Source of the DNA: Cellvibrio sp. KY-YJ-3
Lineage (GTDB): Bacteria; Pseudomonadota; Gammaproteobacteria; Pseudomonadales; Cellvibrionaceae
Assembly: GCF_008806955.1 (NCBI RefSeq)
Contig: NZ_CP031727.1
Location: 3,548,001 to 3,612,000 of the forward strand
Length of the DNA: 64,000 nt
Direction: 5' to 3'
In this document: positions 55,792 through 64,000 of the stretch, in pieces
How the letters are laid out: each line of letters starts with the position of its first letter
Numbering within the stretch: the first letter of the stretch is position 1
The notes under the pieces: model-generated
What the model was told of the DNA's origin: nothing
The model's database searches: none
What the model saw: only the letters and a program-made list of their open reading frames with translations
Made by a program: the position numbers and the translations under genes

Positions 55792-57021
55792 TCAAATTAA
55801 AAAAGTTTTTGCTTTTTCGATCGCGACAAATAAGCGATCCACCTCGGCAAAGGTGTTATAAAAACTGAAACTGGCACGCACTGTGCCGGGAATGCCAAAT
55901 TGATCCATGATTGGCTGGGCGCAGTGGTTGCCGGTGCGCACGGCAATGCCCTGCTTATCCAACAGCACACCCACATCGGCCGGGTGAGCACCATCGATTA
56001 AAAAACTCATCACTGAGGTTTTATGATGGGCGGTGCCCACCAAAGTTAAACCCTCGGTGGCGCGCGCTTTTTGTTCCGCATAAGCCAACAGCGCCTGTTC
56101 ATGCTCGGCGGCGGCGATGCGATCCAGCGACTGCAAATAGTCGATCGCTGCCCCCAAACCTATAGCACCGGCGATATCAGGCGTACCCGCTTCAAATTTG
56201 TAGGGCAACTGGTTAAAAGTGGTACCAGCAAAAGAAACTGTCTCAATCATCTCGCCACCGCCTTGATAAGGCGGCATGGAGTTAAGTAAATCCTCTTTGC
56301 CGTAGAGCACACCCAAACCAGTGGGACCAAATAATTTGTGCGCGGAAAATACGTAAAAATCGCAATTGAGTTTTTGTACATCCACCGCCCAGTGGCTCAC
56401 CGCTTGCGCGCCATCAATCAACACCCGTGCGCCCACTGCATGAGCCAGGGTAATAATTTTTTCGATGGGATTAATGGTGCCCATCGCATTGGAGACATGA
56501 CCTACGGCGACCATTTTTACATGGGCATCAAGCATGGCATCAAAGGCAAGCATGTTGATATTGCCATTGGCATCCACCGGAATAGGCTCCAGCGTTGCAC
56601 CCGTGGCCAGAGCGATTAATTGCCAAGGCACTATATTGGCGTGATGCTCCATCGCCGAGACCAGAATGCGATCGCCCGGCTGCAAATTACTTTTGCCCCA
56701 GGAGGCGGCCACCAAATTAATACTCTCGGTGGTACCGCGCGTCCAGATAATTTGTTTGGCGGCAGGCGCGTTTAAAAACTGCGCGACTTTTTCTCGCGCT
56801 GCTTCAAATTTTACGGTGGCACGATCCGCCAGTGCATGAGCGCCGCGATGCACATTGCTATTATCAGTGCGATAGTAATAGCTGATGGCATCAATCACCG
56901 CGTTGGGTTTTTGGGTGGTCGCAGCATTATCCAAATACACCAGCGGCTGACCATTCACCTGTTGATGCAGAATGGGGAAATCAGCGCGAATTTTTTCCAC
57001 ATCAAACGGGGCATTAGTCAT
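55792..57021 (-). CDS. sufS: Cysteine desulfurase SufS
   Basis: PLP enzyme, 409 aa, releasing sulfur from cysteine for SufE. PLP Lys K229 in FSAHKLFGPTG and catalytic C367 in RTGNHCAQP, the type II arrangement. Start overlaps the sufD stop by eight bases. Works with SufE, encoded four genes later in the operon. Confidence 0.96.
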   Translation of the reverse strand: MTNAPFDVEKIRADFPILHQQVNGQPLVYLDNAATTQKPNAVIDAISYYYRTDNSNVHRGAHALADRATVKFEAAREKVAQFLNAPAAKQIIWTRGTTESINLVAASWGKSNLQPGDRILVSAMEHHANIVPWQLIALATGATLEPIPVDANGNINMLAFDAMLDAHVKMVAVGHVSNAMGTINPIEKIITLAHAVGARVLIDGAQAVSHWAVDVQKLNCDFYVFSAHKLFGPTGLGVLYGKEDLLNSMPPYQGGGEMIETVSFAGTTFNQLPYKFEAGTPDIAGAIGLGAAIDYLQSLDRIAAAEHEQALLAYAEQKARATEGLTLVGTAHHKTSVMSFLIDGAHPADVGVLLDKQGIAVRTGNHCAQPIMDQFGIPGTVRASFSFYNTFAEVDRLFVAIEKAKTFLI

Positions 57022-58342
57022 CAGACAACTCCGCCAAATCAGCTACCTCTGCCGTTAGATTCAAATCCCGCCCAAACAAATGCGCGAGACGCGGCTGCAA
57101 ATAGTCGTGCACTACCGGCTGGGCAATTTGCTCCAGCAATTCATTGATAAAACCGAAGCTCAACATCACATCCGCTTCTGCGCGCGACAGACCGCGACTG
57201 CGCAAATAATAGCGGGCATTTTCGTTCAGCTGACTGATGGTGGCGCCGTGTGCACACTTCACATCATCGGCATAAATTTCCAATTCAGGTTTGGTATTAA
57301 CCTCCGCCTTATTGGAGGTGAGCAAATTTTTGTTGCTCAATTCCGCCAGGGTTTTTTGTGCATCTTGATGAATATAAATACGGCCATTAAAAATCGCCTG
57401 CGCCGAATCGCTGATAATGCCGCGAAACACTTCATTAGAAGTGCAGTGCGGAACCCAGTGACAAATATTGGTGTGATAGTCCACCACCTGCTGATTGCGC
57501 GGCAGGTAAACGCCCTGCAAATCCAGTTCGGCACCGGGGCCGCGATGGTTTAACTGGTAGTCGATGCGCATCACACTGGCACCCAGCGCCAGTGCAAATC
57601 CGCGCAGGCGTGCATTGCGTTGCAAATCCACATGCACTGCACCTACATGCTGTGCCTGCTCTGCCTCCATATTTAACCGATAGTGCTGCAAGTTTGCGCC
57701 ATCGGCCAAATAAATTTCGGTCAAGGAATTAACAAAACCAGTCTGCGCAGCACCGCAAGTAAAATAGTGTTCAACTACTTCGGCTTGGGCATTTTCATCC
57801 AGCACAATTAATAAACGCTGGTTACTGGCACATGCAGCACCGCTAGTGATATTGACAATATACACCGGCTTTTCTAAGCGCTGATTGCACGGCACATGGA
57901 GCAATACCCCCTCTTCCAGCCAAGCATTATTCAAAGTGGCAAATAGGTGGCGTTCGCCTTCAACAATTTTGCCCAGGTGTTTTTCAATCAGCGCTTGCTG
58001 CTCACTATTCGCCTGCGAAAAACGCACAGCGACATCGGCAATAATGGAATTGTCTGCATCAAATACTCCGTTGATAAATACCAGGCGCAGCGCGTCGAGC
58101 GGGATAAGTTGGCGGCGCAACTCAGCATCCAGTTCAGCAGAAAAACCGCTACGGTTACCAAAGGCCGTCAGCAGCGTTTTTTGCAAGCCCTGCAGCGGTG
58201 TATATTTCCAGTGTTCGGTTTTGCGCGTCGGCCAAGCCTGTGCCAACCAGTCATTGGCAGCAGCGGCACGAAAACGTTGCAACCACTGAAGTGGCTGCTG
58301 TTGTGCGGCAAGTTTTATCGCCTGGGATTGAAAATCGGTCAT
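57014..58342 (-). CDS. sufD: SufD scaffold subunit
   Basis: 442-aa partner of SufB in the SufBC2D scaffold. C-terminal beta-helix signature KTLAELSNKNLLTSNKAEVN, LEIYADDVKCAHGATISQL with the conserved His and Cys, and LRSRGLSRAEADVMLSFGF. Follows sufC with a three-base gap and overlaps sufS. Confidence 0.95.
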   Translation of the reverse strand: MTDFQSQAIKLAAQQQPLQWLQRFRAAAANDWLAQAWPTRKTEHWKYTPLQGLQKTLLTAFGNRSGFSAELDAELRRQLIPLDALRLVFINGVFDADNSIIADVAVRFSQANSEQQALIEKHLGKIVEGERHLFATLNNAWLEEGVLLHVPCNQRLEKPVYIVNITSGAACASNQRLLIVLDENAQAEVVEHYFTCGAAQTGFVNSLTEIYLADGANLQHYRLNMEAEQAQHVGAVHVDLQRNARLRGFALALGASVMRIDYQLNHRGPGAELDLQGVYLPRNQQVVDYHTNICHWVPHCTSNEVFRGIISDSAQAIFNGRIYIHQDAQKTLAELSNKNLLTSNKAEVNTKPELEIYADDVKCAHGATISQLNENARYYLRSRGLSRAEADVMLSFGFINELLEQIAQPVVHDYLQPRLAHLFGRDLNLTAEVADLAELSDD

Positions 58343-58345
58343 AAC

Positions 58346-59095
58346 TTATACCGCCTCAGTTTCAAGCCAGCTGTAGCCTTTCTCTTCCAGCTCCAGCGCC
58401 AACTCTTTGCCGCCGGTTTTGACTATGCGACCATTGGCCAATACATGTACGTAATCTGGCACTATGTAATCGAGCAGGCGTTGGTAGTGGGTCACTACAA
58501 TAAAACTGCGCTCGGGCGAACGCATGGCATTGACGCCATTGGCTACCACTTGCAGTGCGTCGATATCCAGGCCCGAGTCAGTTTCATCGAGAATACACAG
58601 GCTCGGTTCAAGCAACATCATCTGCATAATTTCATTGCGTTTTTTCTCGCCACCGGAAAAACCTTCGTTGACACCGCGCTTTAAGAAAGCTTGATCCAAA
58701 TTCACCCGTTTACTGGTTTCACGTGCGAGCTTCATAAATTCAACTGCCGATAATTCCGGCTGGCCGTGATGTTTGCGTTTGGCATCCACCGCGGCTTTCA
58801 AAAATTCCATATTGCTCACACCGGGAATTTCAACGGGATATTGAAACGCCAAAAACAAACCTTCGCGGGCGCGCTCTTCAATGTCCAGTTCGAATAAATC
58901 CTTGCTATTAAAGGTGACACTGCCGCTGGTAGCTTCATAACCCTCACGGCCGGACAACACATTACCCAATGTACTTTTGCCTGCGCCGTTAGGCCCCATG
59001 ATGGCGTGCACCTCACCGGGTTTGATGGTCAGATTCAAACCTTTGATAATTTCTTTCTCTTCAACGCGGGCAAACAAATCAGTAATGCGCAACAT
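58346..59095 (-). CDS. sufC: SufC ATPase
   Basis: 249-aa ABC-type ATPase driving the SufBC2D scaffold. Walker A GPNGAGKSTLGNVL, signature FSGGEKKRNEIMQML, Walker B LCILDETDSGLD are intact. The gap to sufB is 113 bases and carries a repeat hairpin, unusual inside this operon. Confidence 0.96.
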   Translation of the reverse strand: MLRITDLFARVEEKEIIKGLNLTIKPGEVHAIMGPNGAGKSTLGNVLSGREGYEATSGSVTFNSKDLFELDIEERAREGLFLAFQYPVEIPGVSNMEFLKAAVDAKRKHHGQPELSAVEFMKLARETSKRVNLDQAFLKRGVNEGFSGGEKKRNEIMQMMLLEPSLCILDETDSGLDIDALQVVANGVNAMRSPERSFIVVTHYQRLLDYIVPDYVHVLANGRIVKTGGKELALELEEKGYSWLETEAV

Positions 59096-59149
59096 AAATT
59101 TTCAGTCCGATAATTTCTAACACGGTAAATTCAGATTTTAATTTTTTTG

Positions 59150-59187
59150 TTGGGCTACGCCGCTCGTTAAACTCGCGGCTAGCCCAA
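59150..59187. repeat. Hairpin repeat between sufB and sufC
   Basis: TTGGGCTA-C-GCCGC / GCGGC-TAGCCCAA with a single bulged base and an 11-nt loop. On the operon strand it is followed by A-rich, not T-rich, sequence, so it is not a normal terminator. The TAGGTTGGGCTAGCCGCG / GCCCAAC style is that of dispersed intergenic hairpins. Confidence 0.7.
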
Positions 59188-59208
59188 CCTACATATCGCT
59201 TTGCGTGA

Positions 59209-60645
59209 TTAGCCTACAGAACCTTCAAGGCTCACTTCCAATAACTTGCCCGCTTCGACGGCAAATTCCATCGGCAGCTCTTTAAATACTTCACGACAAA
59301 AACCATTCACAATCATGGATACCGCTTTTTCAGCATCCAGGCCGCGCTGCTGGCAGAGGAACATTTGATCTTCACTCACCTTGGAGGTGGTCGCCTCATG
59401 TTCAATTACCGCACTCGGATTTTTGCTTTCGATATAGGGAAATGTATGCGCACCACACTTATCACCGATTAACAATGAATCGCACTGGGTGTAATTGCGC
59501 GCACCTTCCGCGCCAGGGTTGATACGCACCAAACCGCGATAAGCATTGGAACTTTTACCGGCAGAAATCCCTTTGGAAATAATCGTGGAACGAGTATTTT
59601 TTCCGATATGGATCATCTTGGTGCCGGTGTCAGCCTGCTGATAATTATTAGTCAGCGCCACGGAATAAAATTCACCCACACTGTTATCACCGCGCAAAAT
59701 ACAGCTGGGGTATTTCCAAGTCACCGCCGAACCGGTTTCAACTTGCGTCCAGGAAATTTTGGCATTGGTGTGGCACACGCCGCGCTTGGTAACAAAGTTG
59801 TAAATACCACCTTTGCCCTCTTCATTGCCCGGATACCAGTTTTGTACTGTGGAATATTTGATTTCGGCATTGTCGAGTGCAATCAACTCCACCACTGCCG
59901 CGTGCAATTGATTTTCATCGCGCATGGGCGCAGTACAGCCTTCCAAATAACTTACATGGGAGCCTTCATCGGCGACAATTAATGTGCGTTCAAACTGGCC
60001 GGTATTTTGTTCGTTGATGCGAAAATAGGTCGACAACTCCATCGGGCAGCGCACCCCTTTGGGGATGTACACAAATGAGCCGTCGGAAAACACCGCGGAA
60101 TTGAGCGCAGCGTAATAGTTGTCTTTTTGCGGCACCACTGAGCCGATATATTTTTTAATCAATTCGGGATACTTATGCACCGCTTCGCTGATTGAACAGA
60201 AAATCACGCCGACTTCGAGCAATTTTTCGCGAAAGGTTGTCACTACCGACACCGAGTCAAACACCACATCCATCGCCACACCGGCAAGTGCGGCCTGCTC
60301 ATGCAATGGAATGCCGAGCTTTTCATAAGTGCGCAATAATTCCGGGTCTACTTCATCCAAACTTTTGGGTTTGGAATCCATGGATTTGGGCGCGGAATAA
60401 TAGGAAACCGCTTGGAAATCTATGTCGTCATATTTGACGTGCGCCCATTCTGGCTCAGTCATTTCCAGCCAGGACTGATAGGCTTTCAAGCGCCACTCCA
60501 GCAGCCACTCCGGCTCATTCTTTTTCGCCGAAATAAAACGGATCACGTCCTCGTTTAAACCGGGCGGCAAGGTTTCCGTATCGATAGTGGTATGAAAACC
60601 GGCGGCATATTCTTTCTTAATGAGCTGTTCGACTTGTTCAGACAT
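59209..60645 (-). CDS. sufB: SufB scaffold subunit
   Basis: 478-aa core scaffold where Fe-S clusters are built with SufD and Suf[65 protein letters not shown]-type core and [21 protein letters not shown] with conserved Cys and Glu are present. Preceded by the iscS-like gene. Confidence 0.97.
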   Translation of the reverse strand: MSEQVEQLIKKEYAAGFHTTIDTETLPPGLNEDVIRFISAKKNEPEWLLEWRLKAYQSWLEMTEPEWAHVKYDDIDFQAVSYYSAPKSMDSKPKSLDEVDPELLRTYEKLGIPLHEQAALAGVAMDVVFDSVSVVTTFREKLLEVGVIFCSISEAVHKYPELIKKYIGSVVPQKDNYYAALNSAVFSDGSFVYIPKGVRCPMELSTYFRINEQNTGQFERTLIVADEGSHVSYLEGCTAPMRDENQLHAAVVELIALDNAEIKYSTVQNWYPGNEEGKGGIYNFVTKRGVCHTNAKISWTQVETGSAVTWKYPSCILRGDNSVGEFYSVALTNNYQQADTGTKMIHIGKNTRSTIISKGISAGKSSNAYRGLVRINPGAEGARNYTQCDSLLIGDKCGAHTFPYIESKNPSAVIEHEATTSKVSEDQMFLCQQRGLDAEKAVSMIVNGFCREVFKELPMEFAVEAGKLLEVSLEGSVG

Positions 60646-60677
60646 GATAATTACCTTGTTTGCAGCGGCCCGAAAAC

Positions 60678-61838
60678 CTAGGCCTTATGCAGTTTGCTGA
60701 TGACACTGCGCAGATGTTCAATCGCAAATTCAATTTCTTCCGCCGTGGTGTAACGGCCAATACTAAAACGCAATGAGGCTTGCGCATTTTCATCGCTCAA
60801 CCCAATCGCTTTGAGCACATAACTGGGCGACATACTGGCCGAGTTACAGGCTGAACCACTGGAAATAGCCAGGTCGCGCAGCGATAACAGCAGCATTTCA
60901 CCATCGGTATTACCAAAGGCGACATTTAAAATTCCACTCACACAGAATTCACTGGAGCCATTGCGTTTAACGCCGGGTAAATCGGCAAGCGCCTGCCATA
61001 AATGATCGCGCAGGCTTTTAATACGTTCGGCATCCCTAACAAGATGTTCCTGTGCCAATTTGGCTGCCGCACCTATGCCCACCAACTGATGGGTTGCCAA
61101 AGTACCCGAGCGCATACCGCGCTCGTGACCGCCGCCGTGAATTTGCGCAGCCACTTTTACATTGGCAGCGCGTTTCACATAGAGCGCGCCCACACCCTTG
61201 GGGCCATAAAATTTGTGCGCCGACAGCGAGAGCAAATCCACGCCGAGATCTTTAACATCCAGCGCGATTTTTCCGGCACTTTGCGCGGCATCGCAGTGAA
61301 ATAAAATCCCGCGCATACCGCAAATAGCCGCGAGGGATTTGATGTCGTTAATGCAACCCAACTCATTGTTGACCTGCATGATACTGACTAAAAAAGTGTC
61401 GGCTTGCAGGGCTGCGGCGAGCGCATCGACAGTCACAATACCATCGCTATCAGGCAGCAACCGGGTGACGCCAAACCCCTGGGTTTCAAGCCATGAAGCG
61501 GGATCAAGTACCGCTTTATGCTCAATCGCCGAGACCACAATATGTCCGCCGCTGGCATTGTTCGCCCGATAGCTTTCCGCAATACCTTTCAAGGCCAGAT
61601 TGTTGGCCTCAGTCGCGCCACTGGTCCAAACGATTTCACGCGGATCGGCATTAATAAGTTGCGCCACTTGCGCGCGCGCTTCTTCCACCAACTCTTCCGC
61701 CTGCCAGCCATACACATGGGAGCGCGAGGCGGGGTTGGCAAAGGTGCCTTCCAACGTCAGGCACTGCGCCATAAGCGCCGCCACTTCCGGTGCAACCGGG
61801 GTGGTGGCGGCATAATCTAAGTACACTGGCTTACGCAA
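60678..61838 (-). CDS. IscS-like (type I) cysteine desulfurase in the suf operon
   Basis: 386-aa PLP desulfurase of the IscS/NifS type. PLP Lys K209 in [10 protein letters not shown] and catalytic C331 in [17 protein letters not shown], a type I active-site loop. It ends some 20 residues earlier than E. coli IscS and lacks its ...WAHH tail, which in E. coli contacts IscU, fitting the absence of iscU here. Start is TTG with only a weak AAGG 11 bases upstream. A second desulfurase beside sufS in one operon is common in this lineage's suf layout. Confidence 0.9.
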   Translation of the reverse strand: MRKPVYLDYAATTPVAPEVAALMAQCLTLEGTFANPASRSHVYGWQAEELVEEARAQVAQLINADPREIVWTSGATEANNLALKGIAESYRANNASGGHIVVSAIEHKAVLDPASWLETQGFGVTRLLPDSDGIVTVDALAAALQADTFLVSIMQVNNELGCINDIKSLAAICGMRGILFHCDAAQSAGKIALDVKDLGVDLLSLSAHKFYGPKGVGALYVKRAANVKVAAQIHGGGHERGMRSGTLATHQLVGIGAAAKLAQEHLVRDAERIKSLRDHLWQALADLPGVKRNGSSEFCVSGILNVAFGNTDGEMLLLSLRDLAISSGSACNSASMSPSYVLKAIGLSDENAQASLRFSIGRYTTAEEIEFAIEHLRSVISKLHKA

Positions 61839-61879
61839 AAACTTTATTACCTTGAGACAAAAAACGTGAATTAAGATAC

Positions 61880-62368
61880 TTAACTAATTTCATTGACCGC
61901 TATATGGCTGTCATCGCTATGAGCCGAGCGCAAACGCAGGTTTTGCCGCTCGCTGACCGCGCGAATATCCTTGCGCGCCACCAAATCGGCTAGGGTGATG
62001 TCGCTGAGGAAACGGTGAATTTGCTCGCTCAGGTTTTCCCACAAATGATGAGTCAGGCACACCTCGCCTTCATGGCAGTTGCCCTTCCCTTCACAGCGAG
62101 TGGCGTCGAGCGATTCGCTCACCGCATCCACCACTTGCGCCACTGAAATTTCCGCAGTGCTGCCCATCAGCTGATAGCCGCCGCCGGGGCCGCGTACACT
62201 TTTTACCAATTTGAACTGGCGCAGGCGGGCAAATAGCTGCTCTAGGTAGGAGAGGGAAATTCCCTGGCGCACCGAAATATCGGCAAGACTAACCGGCCCC
62301 TGATCGCTGTGTAGCGCCAAGTCCAGCATAGCCGTGACGGCATATCGTCCTTTGGTGGTGAGTCTCAT
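61880..62368 (-). CDS. iscR: Rrf2-family Fe-S regulator IscR
   Basis: 162-aa regulator that heads the suf operon. Helix-turn-helix [22 protein letters not shown] at the N-terminus and three ligand Cys in [15 protein letters not shown] (C-x5-C-x5-C) with the HHLW that supplies His. The 2Fe-2S form represses its own operon; apo-IscR can act on other sites. ATG of [11 protein letters not shown] used. A candidate binding site lies upstream. Confidence 0.94.
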   Translation of the reverse strand: MRLTTKGRYAVTAMLDLALHSDQGPVSLADISVRQGISLSYLEQLFARLRQFKLVKSVRGPGGGYQLMGSTAEISVAQVVDAVSESLDATRCEGKGNCHEGEVCLTHHLWENLSEQIHRFLSDITLADLVARKDIRAVSERQNLRLRSAHSDDSHIAVNEIS

Positions 62369-62448
62369 AACAGCTGAACCCCGTAGCAACAAGGCGCCAG
62401 TAGCAGGCGTGAGTGAGGCGATAGCGACCCAATACTAGCCGCTGATCT

Positions 62449-62473
62449 AATTCCGACTATTTTACTCAGGTAT
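62449..62473 (-). promoter_or_regulatory. Candidate IscR type 1 site upstream of iscR
   Basis: On the minus strand ATACCTGAGTAAAATAGTC agrees at 16 of 19 positions with the first part of the E. coli type 1 consensus ATASTTGACTRWWTYAGTC; the last six positions are poor. It lies 81-105 bases before the iscR ATG. Confidence 0.5.
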
Positions 62474-62531
62474 TAGCGCTTTTCCAACTCCCAATATAGC
62501 GTCGCGCCGCTATAAGCTTGATTTGACAGGG

Positions 62532-63371
62532 CTATTCGGCGGATTTATCAGCCGCTTTTACATCCTTGGTGAGTTCACGCATATTCTCCAAACCCGGCTG
62601 CTGACCAAACTTGGTCATCACCTTGCCGCTGTAATGGATGTAGTTTTGTACCGCCGTGAGCACACCACGCAGAATATTGAACTCCATTTGATCCATGCGC
62701 ACACGGTTATAAAGGCGACGCAAACGGGTCATGGTCTGTTTGGGGTTATCGCGATCCAGAAAATCCAACTCCGCCAAAGTCTGCTCGAGATGTTCGTAAT
62801 AACTCTCCATCACCTGGGCTTCCACCGGTGGCATATCCCATTGATGCTGCGGCAGAGTATTTCCTTCAACGGCAGATAAATAAGCCATACGCACTTCGTA
62901 GCTAATTACCTGTACGGCGGTGGCGAGATTGAGTGAGCTGTAATCGGGATTGGCAGGGATATGCACGTGATAGTTGCACTTATGCAGCTCTTCGTTGGTC
63001 AGCCCGCGATCTTCACGGCCGAACACAATCGCCACCTCATGGCTACCCGCTTCCGCCCACACGTTTTCGCCACATTGGCGCGGGTCCAGCAAGGGCCAGG
63101 GAATACGGCGCTCACGGGCGCTGGTGCCAACCACCAAGCTGCAGCCAGCAATAGCTTCATCAAGTGTTTCAACCACTACCGCGTCATCCAACACATCGGT
63201 TGCACCGGCGGAGCGCCATACGGCTTTATCAGAAGGGAATTCCTGGGGTGCAACCAGGTACAGGCGCGACAGCCCCATGTTTTTCATCGCACGCGCGGCA
63301 CCACCGATATTGCCCGGGTGACTGGTATTAACCAAAACAATGCGGATGTTGGCAAAAGGCTGGGCGGACAT
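62532..63371 (-). CDS. trmJ: tRNA (cytidine/uridine-2'-O-)-methyltransferase TrmJ
   Basis: SPOUT-class enzyme methylating the 2'-OH at position 32 of tRNA. VLVNTSHPGNIGGAARAMKNMGL, VFGREDRGLTNEEL, and IPANPDYSSLNLATAVQVISYEV form the trefoil-knot SAM site. C-terminal helical dimer extension. 279 aa. In the usual position upstream of iscR and divergent from suhB. Confidence 0.95.
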   Translation of the reverse strand: MSAQPFANIRIVLVNTSHPGNIGGAARAMKNMGLSRLYLVAPQEFPSDKAVWRSAGATDVLDDAVVVETLDEAIAGCSLVVGTSARERRIPWPLLDPRQCGENVWAEAGSHEVAIVFGREDRGLTNEELHKCNYHVHIPANPDYSSLNLATAVQVISYEVRMAYLSAVEGNTLPQHQWDMPPVEAQVMESYYEHLEQTLAELDFLDRDNPKQTMTRLRRLYNRVRMDQMEFNILRGVLTAVQNYIHYSGKVMTKFGQQPGLENMRELTKDVKAADKSAE

Positions 63372-63422
63372 AGGCAGTTCTCGTAGCTGGCGTGAAGGAA
63401 TACAGGGTGCGATGACACAAAA

Positions 63423-63486
63423 GGCGCGCAGTATACAGTCACTTATGACTAGCCTCCAGTAACGACTTGCCGGTATACTGCGCGCC
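63423..63486. promoter_or_regulatory. Mirror-image promoter-like inverted repeat between trmJ and suhB
   Basis: Perfect 14-bp arms GGCGCGCAGTATAC and GTATACTGCGCGCC separated by 36 bases. Each arm reads outward as -10 TATACT followed by a GC-rich GCGCGCC discriminator, one for trmJ and one for suhB. No convincing -35 is seen at 17 bp on either side. Confidence 0.6.
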
Positions 63487-63630
63487 CTCGGCGAGAGGTG
63501 TAGGCAGTTGCTGCCTGAATCACCTGCGGCCCCGCTCTTTTACAATCCCTACCCCCTGAACAATCAGGCGCGCTGGTATCCACACATCTTTGGTGATGAC
63601 GCGATACAGCAGCCCATTAATTGGTGCTTT

Positions 63631-64000
63631 ATGGAACCCATGTTAACGATTGCCTTGCGCGCTGGGCGCAAAGCTGCCGAATTGATTGAACGCGCCTTTG
63701 AACGCGTTGATTTATTGACCATCGAAACCAAAAGCCGCAACGACTATGTCACTGAAGTTGATAAAGCCGCGGAAAAAGAAATCATTTATCACCTCCGTAA
63801 AGCCTACCCCGATCACAGCATCCGCGGTGAAGAAGGCGGCCACCAACCCGGCAAGAATCCCGACTACGAATGGATTATTGACCCACTCGATGGCACCACC
63901 AATTTTATTCACGGGGTTCCGCACTTCTCCATCTCCATCGCTTGCAAATACAAAGGCCAGATCGAACACGCCGTTGTTATAGACCCTATTAAACGCGAAG
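63631..64000 (+). CDS. suhB: Inositol-1-monophosphatase family protein SuhB (3' truncated by window edge)
   Basis: Mg-dependent phosphatase that also helps ribosomal-RNA transcription complexes in E. coli. The visible 123 codons read MEPMLTIALRAGRKAAELIE, then DYVTEVDKAAE, GEEGG (metal ligand Glu) and WIIDPLDGTTNFIHGVP (metal-binding DPLDGTTN), matching pseudomonad SuhB from the first residue. It runs off the right edge. Divergent from trmJ, as in Pseudomonas. Confidence 0.95.
   Translation, partial: MEPMLTIALRAGRKAAELIERAFERVDLLTIETKSRNDYVTEVDKAAEKEIIYHLRKAYPDHSIRGEEGGHQPGKNPDYEWIIDPLDGTTNFIHGVPHFSISIACKYKGQIEHAVVIDPIKRE

Noticed and set aside
59150-59187. Intrinsic terminator inside the suf operon
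   Set aside because: On the operon strand the hairpin is followed by A residues, so I call it a repeat hairpin.
1-64000. tRNA, rRNA, CRISPR arrays, intact IS elements, prophage genes
   Set aside because: No T-loop-like GGTTCGAATCC segments in gaps, no regularly spaced repeats, no transposase or integrase reading frame and no phage structural genes were seen.

Overview
The window looks like chromosomal backbone of a gammaproteobacterium close to Cellvibrio or another Cellvibrionaceae. This is inferred from gene order and protein character (rpoE-rseABC beside nadB, sdhE-ygfZ, ispG-hisS-yfgM-bamB-der, an iscR-led suf operon, trmJ/suhB, an Anr/Fnr regulator), not from a database match. No rRNA, tRNA, CRISPR array, intact insertion sequence or prophage was seen. 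Both ends cut genes: a RecB/AddA-like helicase-nuclease on the left and suhB on the right.

Layout. 0-3.3 kb: 3' part of the helicase-nuclease. 3.3-12.2 kb: an unusual cluster. It combines a CDP-alcohol phosphotransferase, a UPF0104-type membrane protein, a QueD/PTPS-like protein, a BchC-like dehydrogenase, a deaminase-less RibD-type reductase, GTP cyclohydrolase II, a GT4 glycosyltransferase, a methyltransferase and an LTA-synthase-type phosphotransferase. I read it as a candidate undescribed pathway that makes a GTP-derived, probably glycosylated and methylated pyrimidine or pterin compound, possibly tied to envelope lipids. 12.4-16 kb: a low-conservation patch with an exported hydrolase, small unknown proteins and a probable GH105 remnant. 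16-23.3 kb: a diguanylate cyclase, a cold-shock protein, anr/fnr with DUF4202 and SirB2 genes, trhO and bolA. 23.4-28.2 kb: galTK, then dgkA, PAP2 and an MJ1255-type glycosyltransferase.

28.2-34.3 kb: the sigma-E operon rpoE-rseA-rseB-rseC-arfB with a recognisable sigma-E promoter, nadB, and sdhE-ygfX. 34.4-39 kb: ygfZ-HDOD and a LacI regulator divergent from a FucP-type sugar transporter. 39-44.6 kb: moaCDE, dusA, tal, a TerB-like gene and a REC-PP2C/STAS pair. 44.7-54.2 kb: a long leftward housekeeping run, rlmN-pilW-rodZ-ispG-hisS-yfgM-bamB-der, with ndk upstream. 54.3-62.5 kb: iscR-iscS-like-sufBCDS-sufA-sufT-sufE, a complete SUF Fe-S assembly operon under an IscR-type repressor. 62.5-64 kb: trmJ and suhB diverge from a region bounded by a perfect 14-bp inverted repeat.

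Themes that connect genes: Fe-S supply (suf operon) serves Fe-S clients in the window (IspG, RlmN, Fnr; YgfZ assists such enzymes). Envelope upkeep is represented by BamB, YfgM, the sigma-E system, RodZ, PilW, DgkA and PAP2. Several intrinsic terminators with perfect stems mark operon ends. Start sites were adjusted where an upstream reading frame is open but a better ribosome-binding site or family N-terminus lies inside it.
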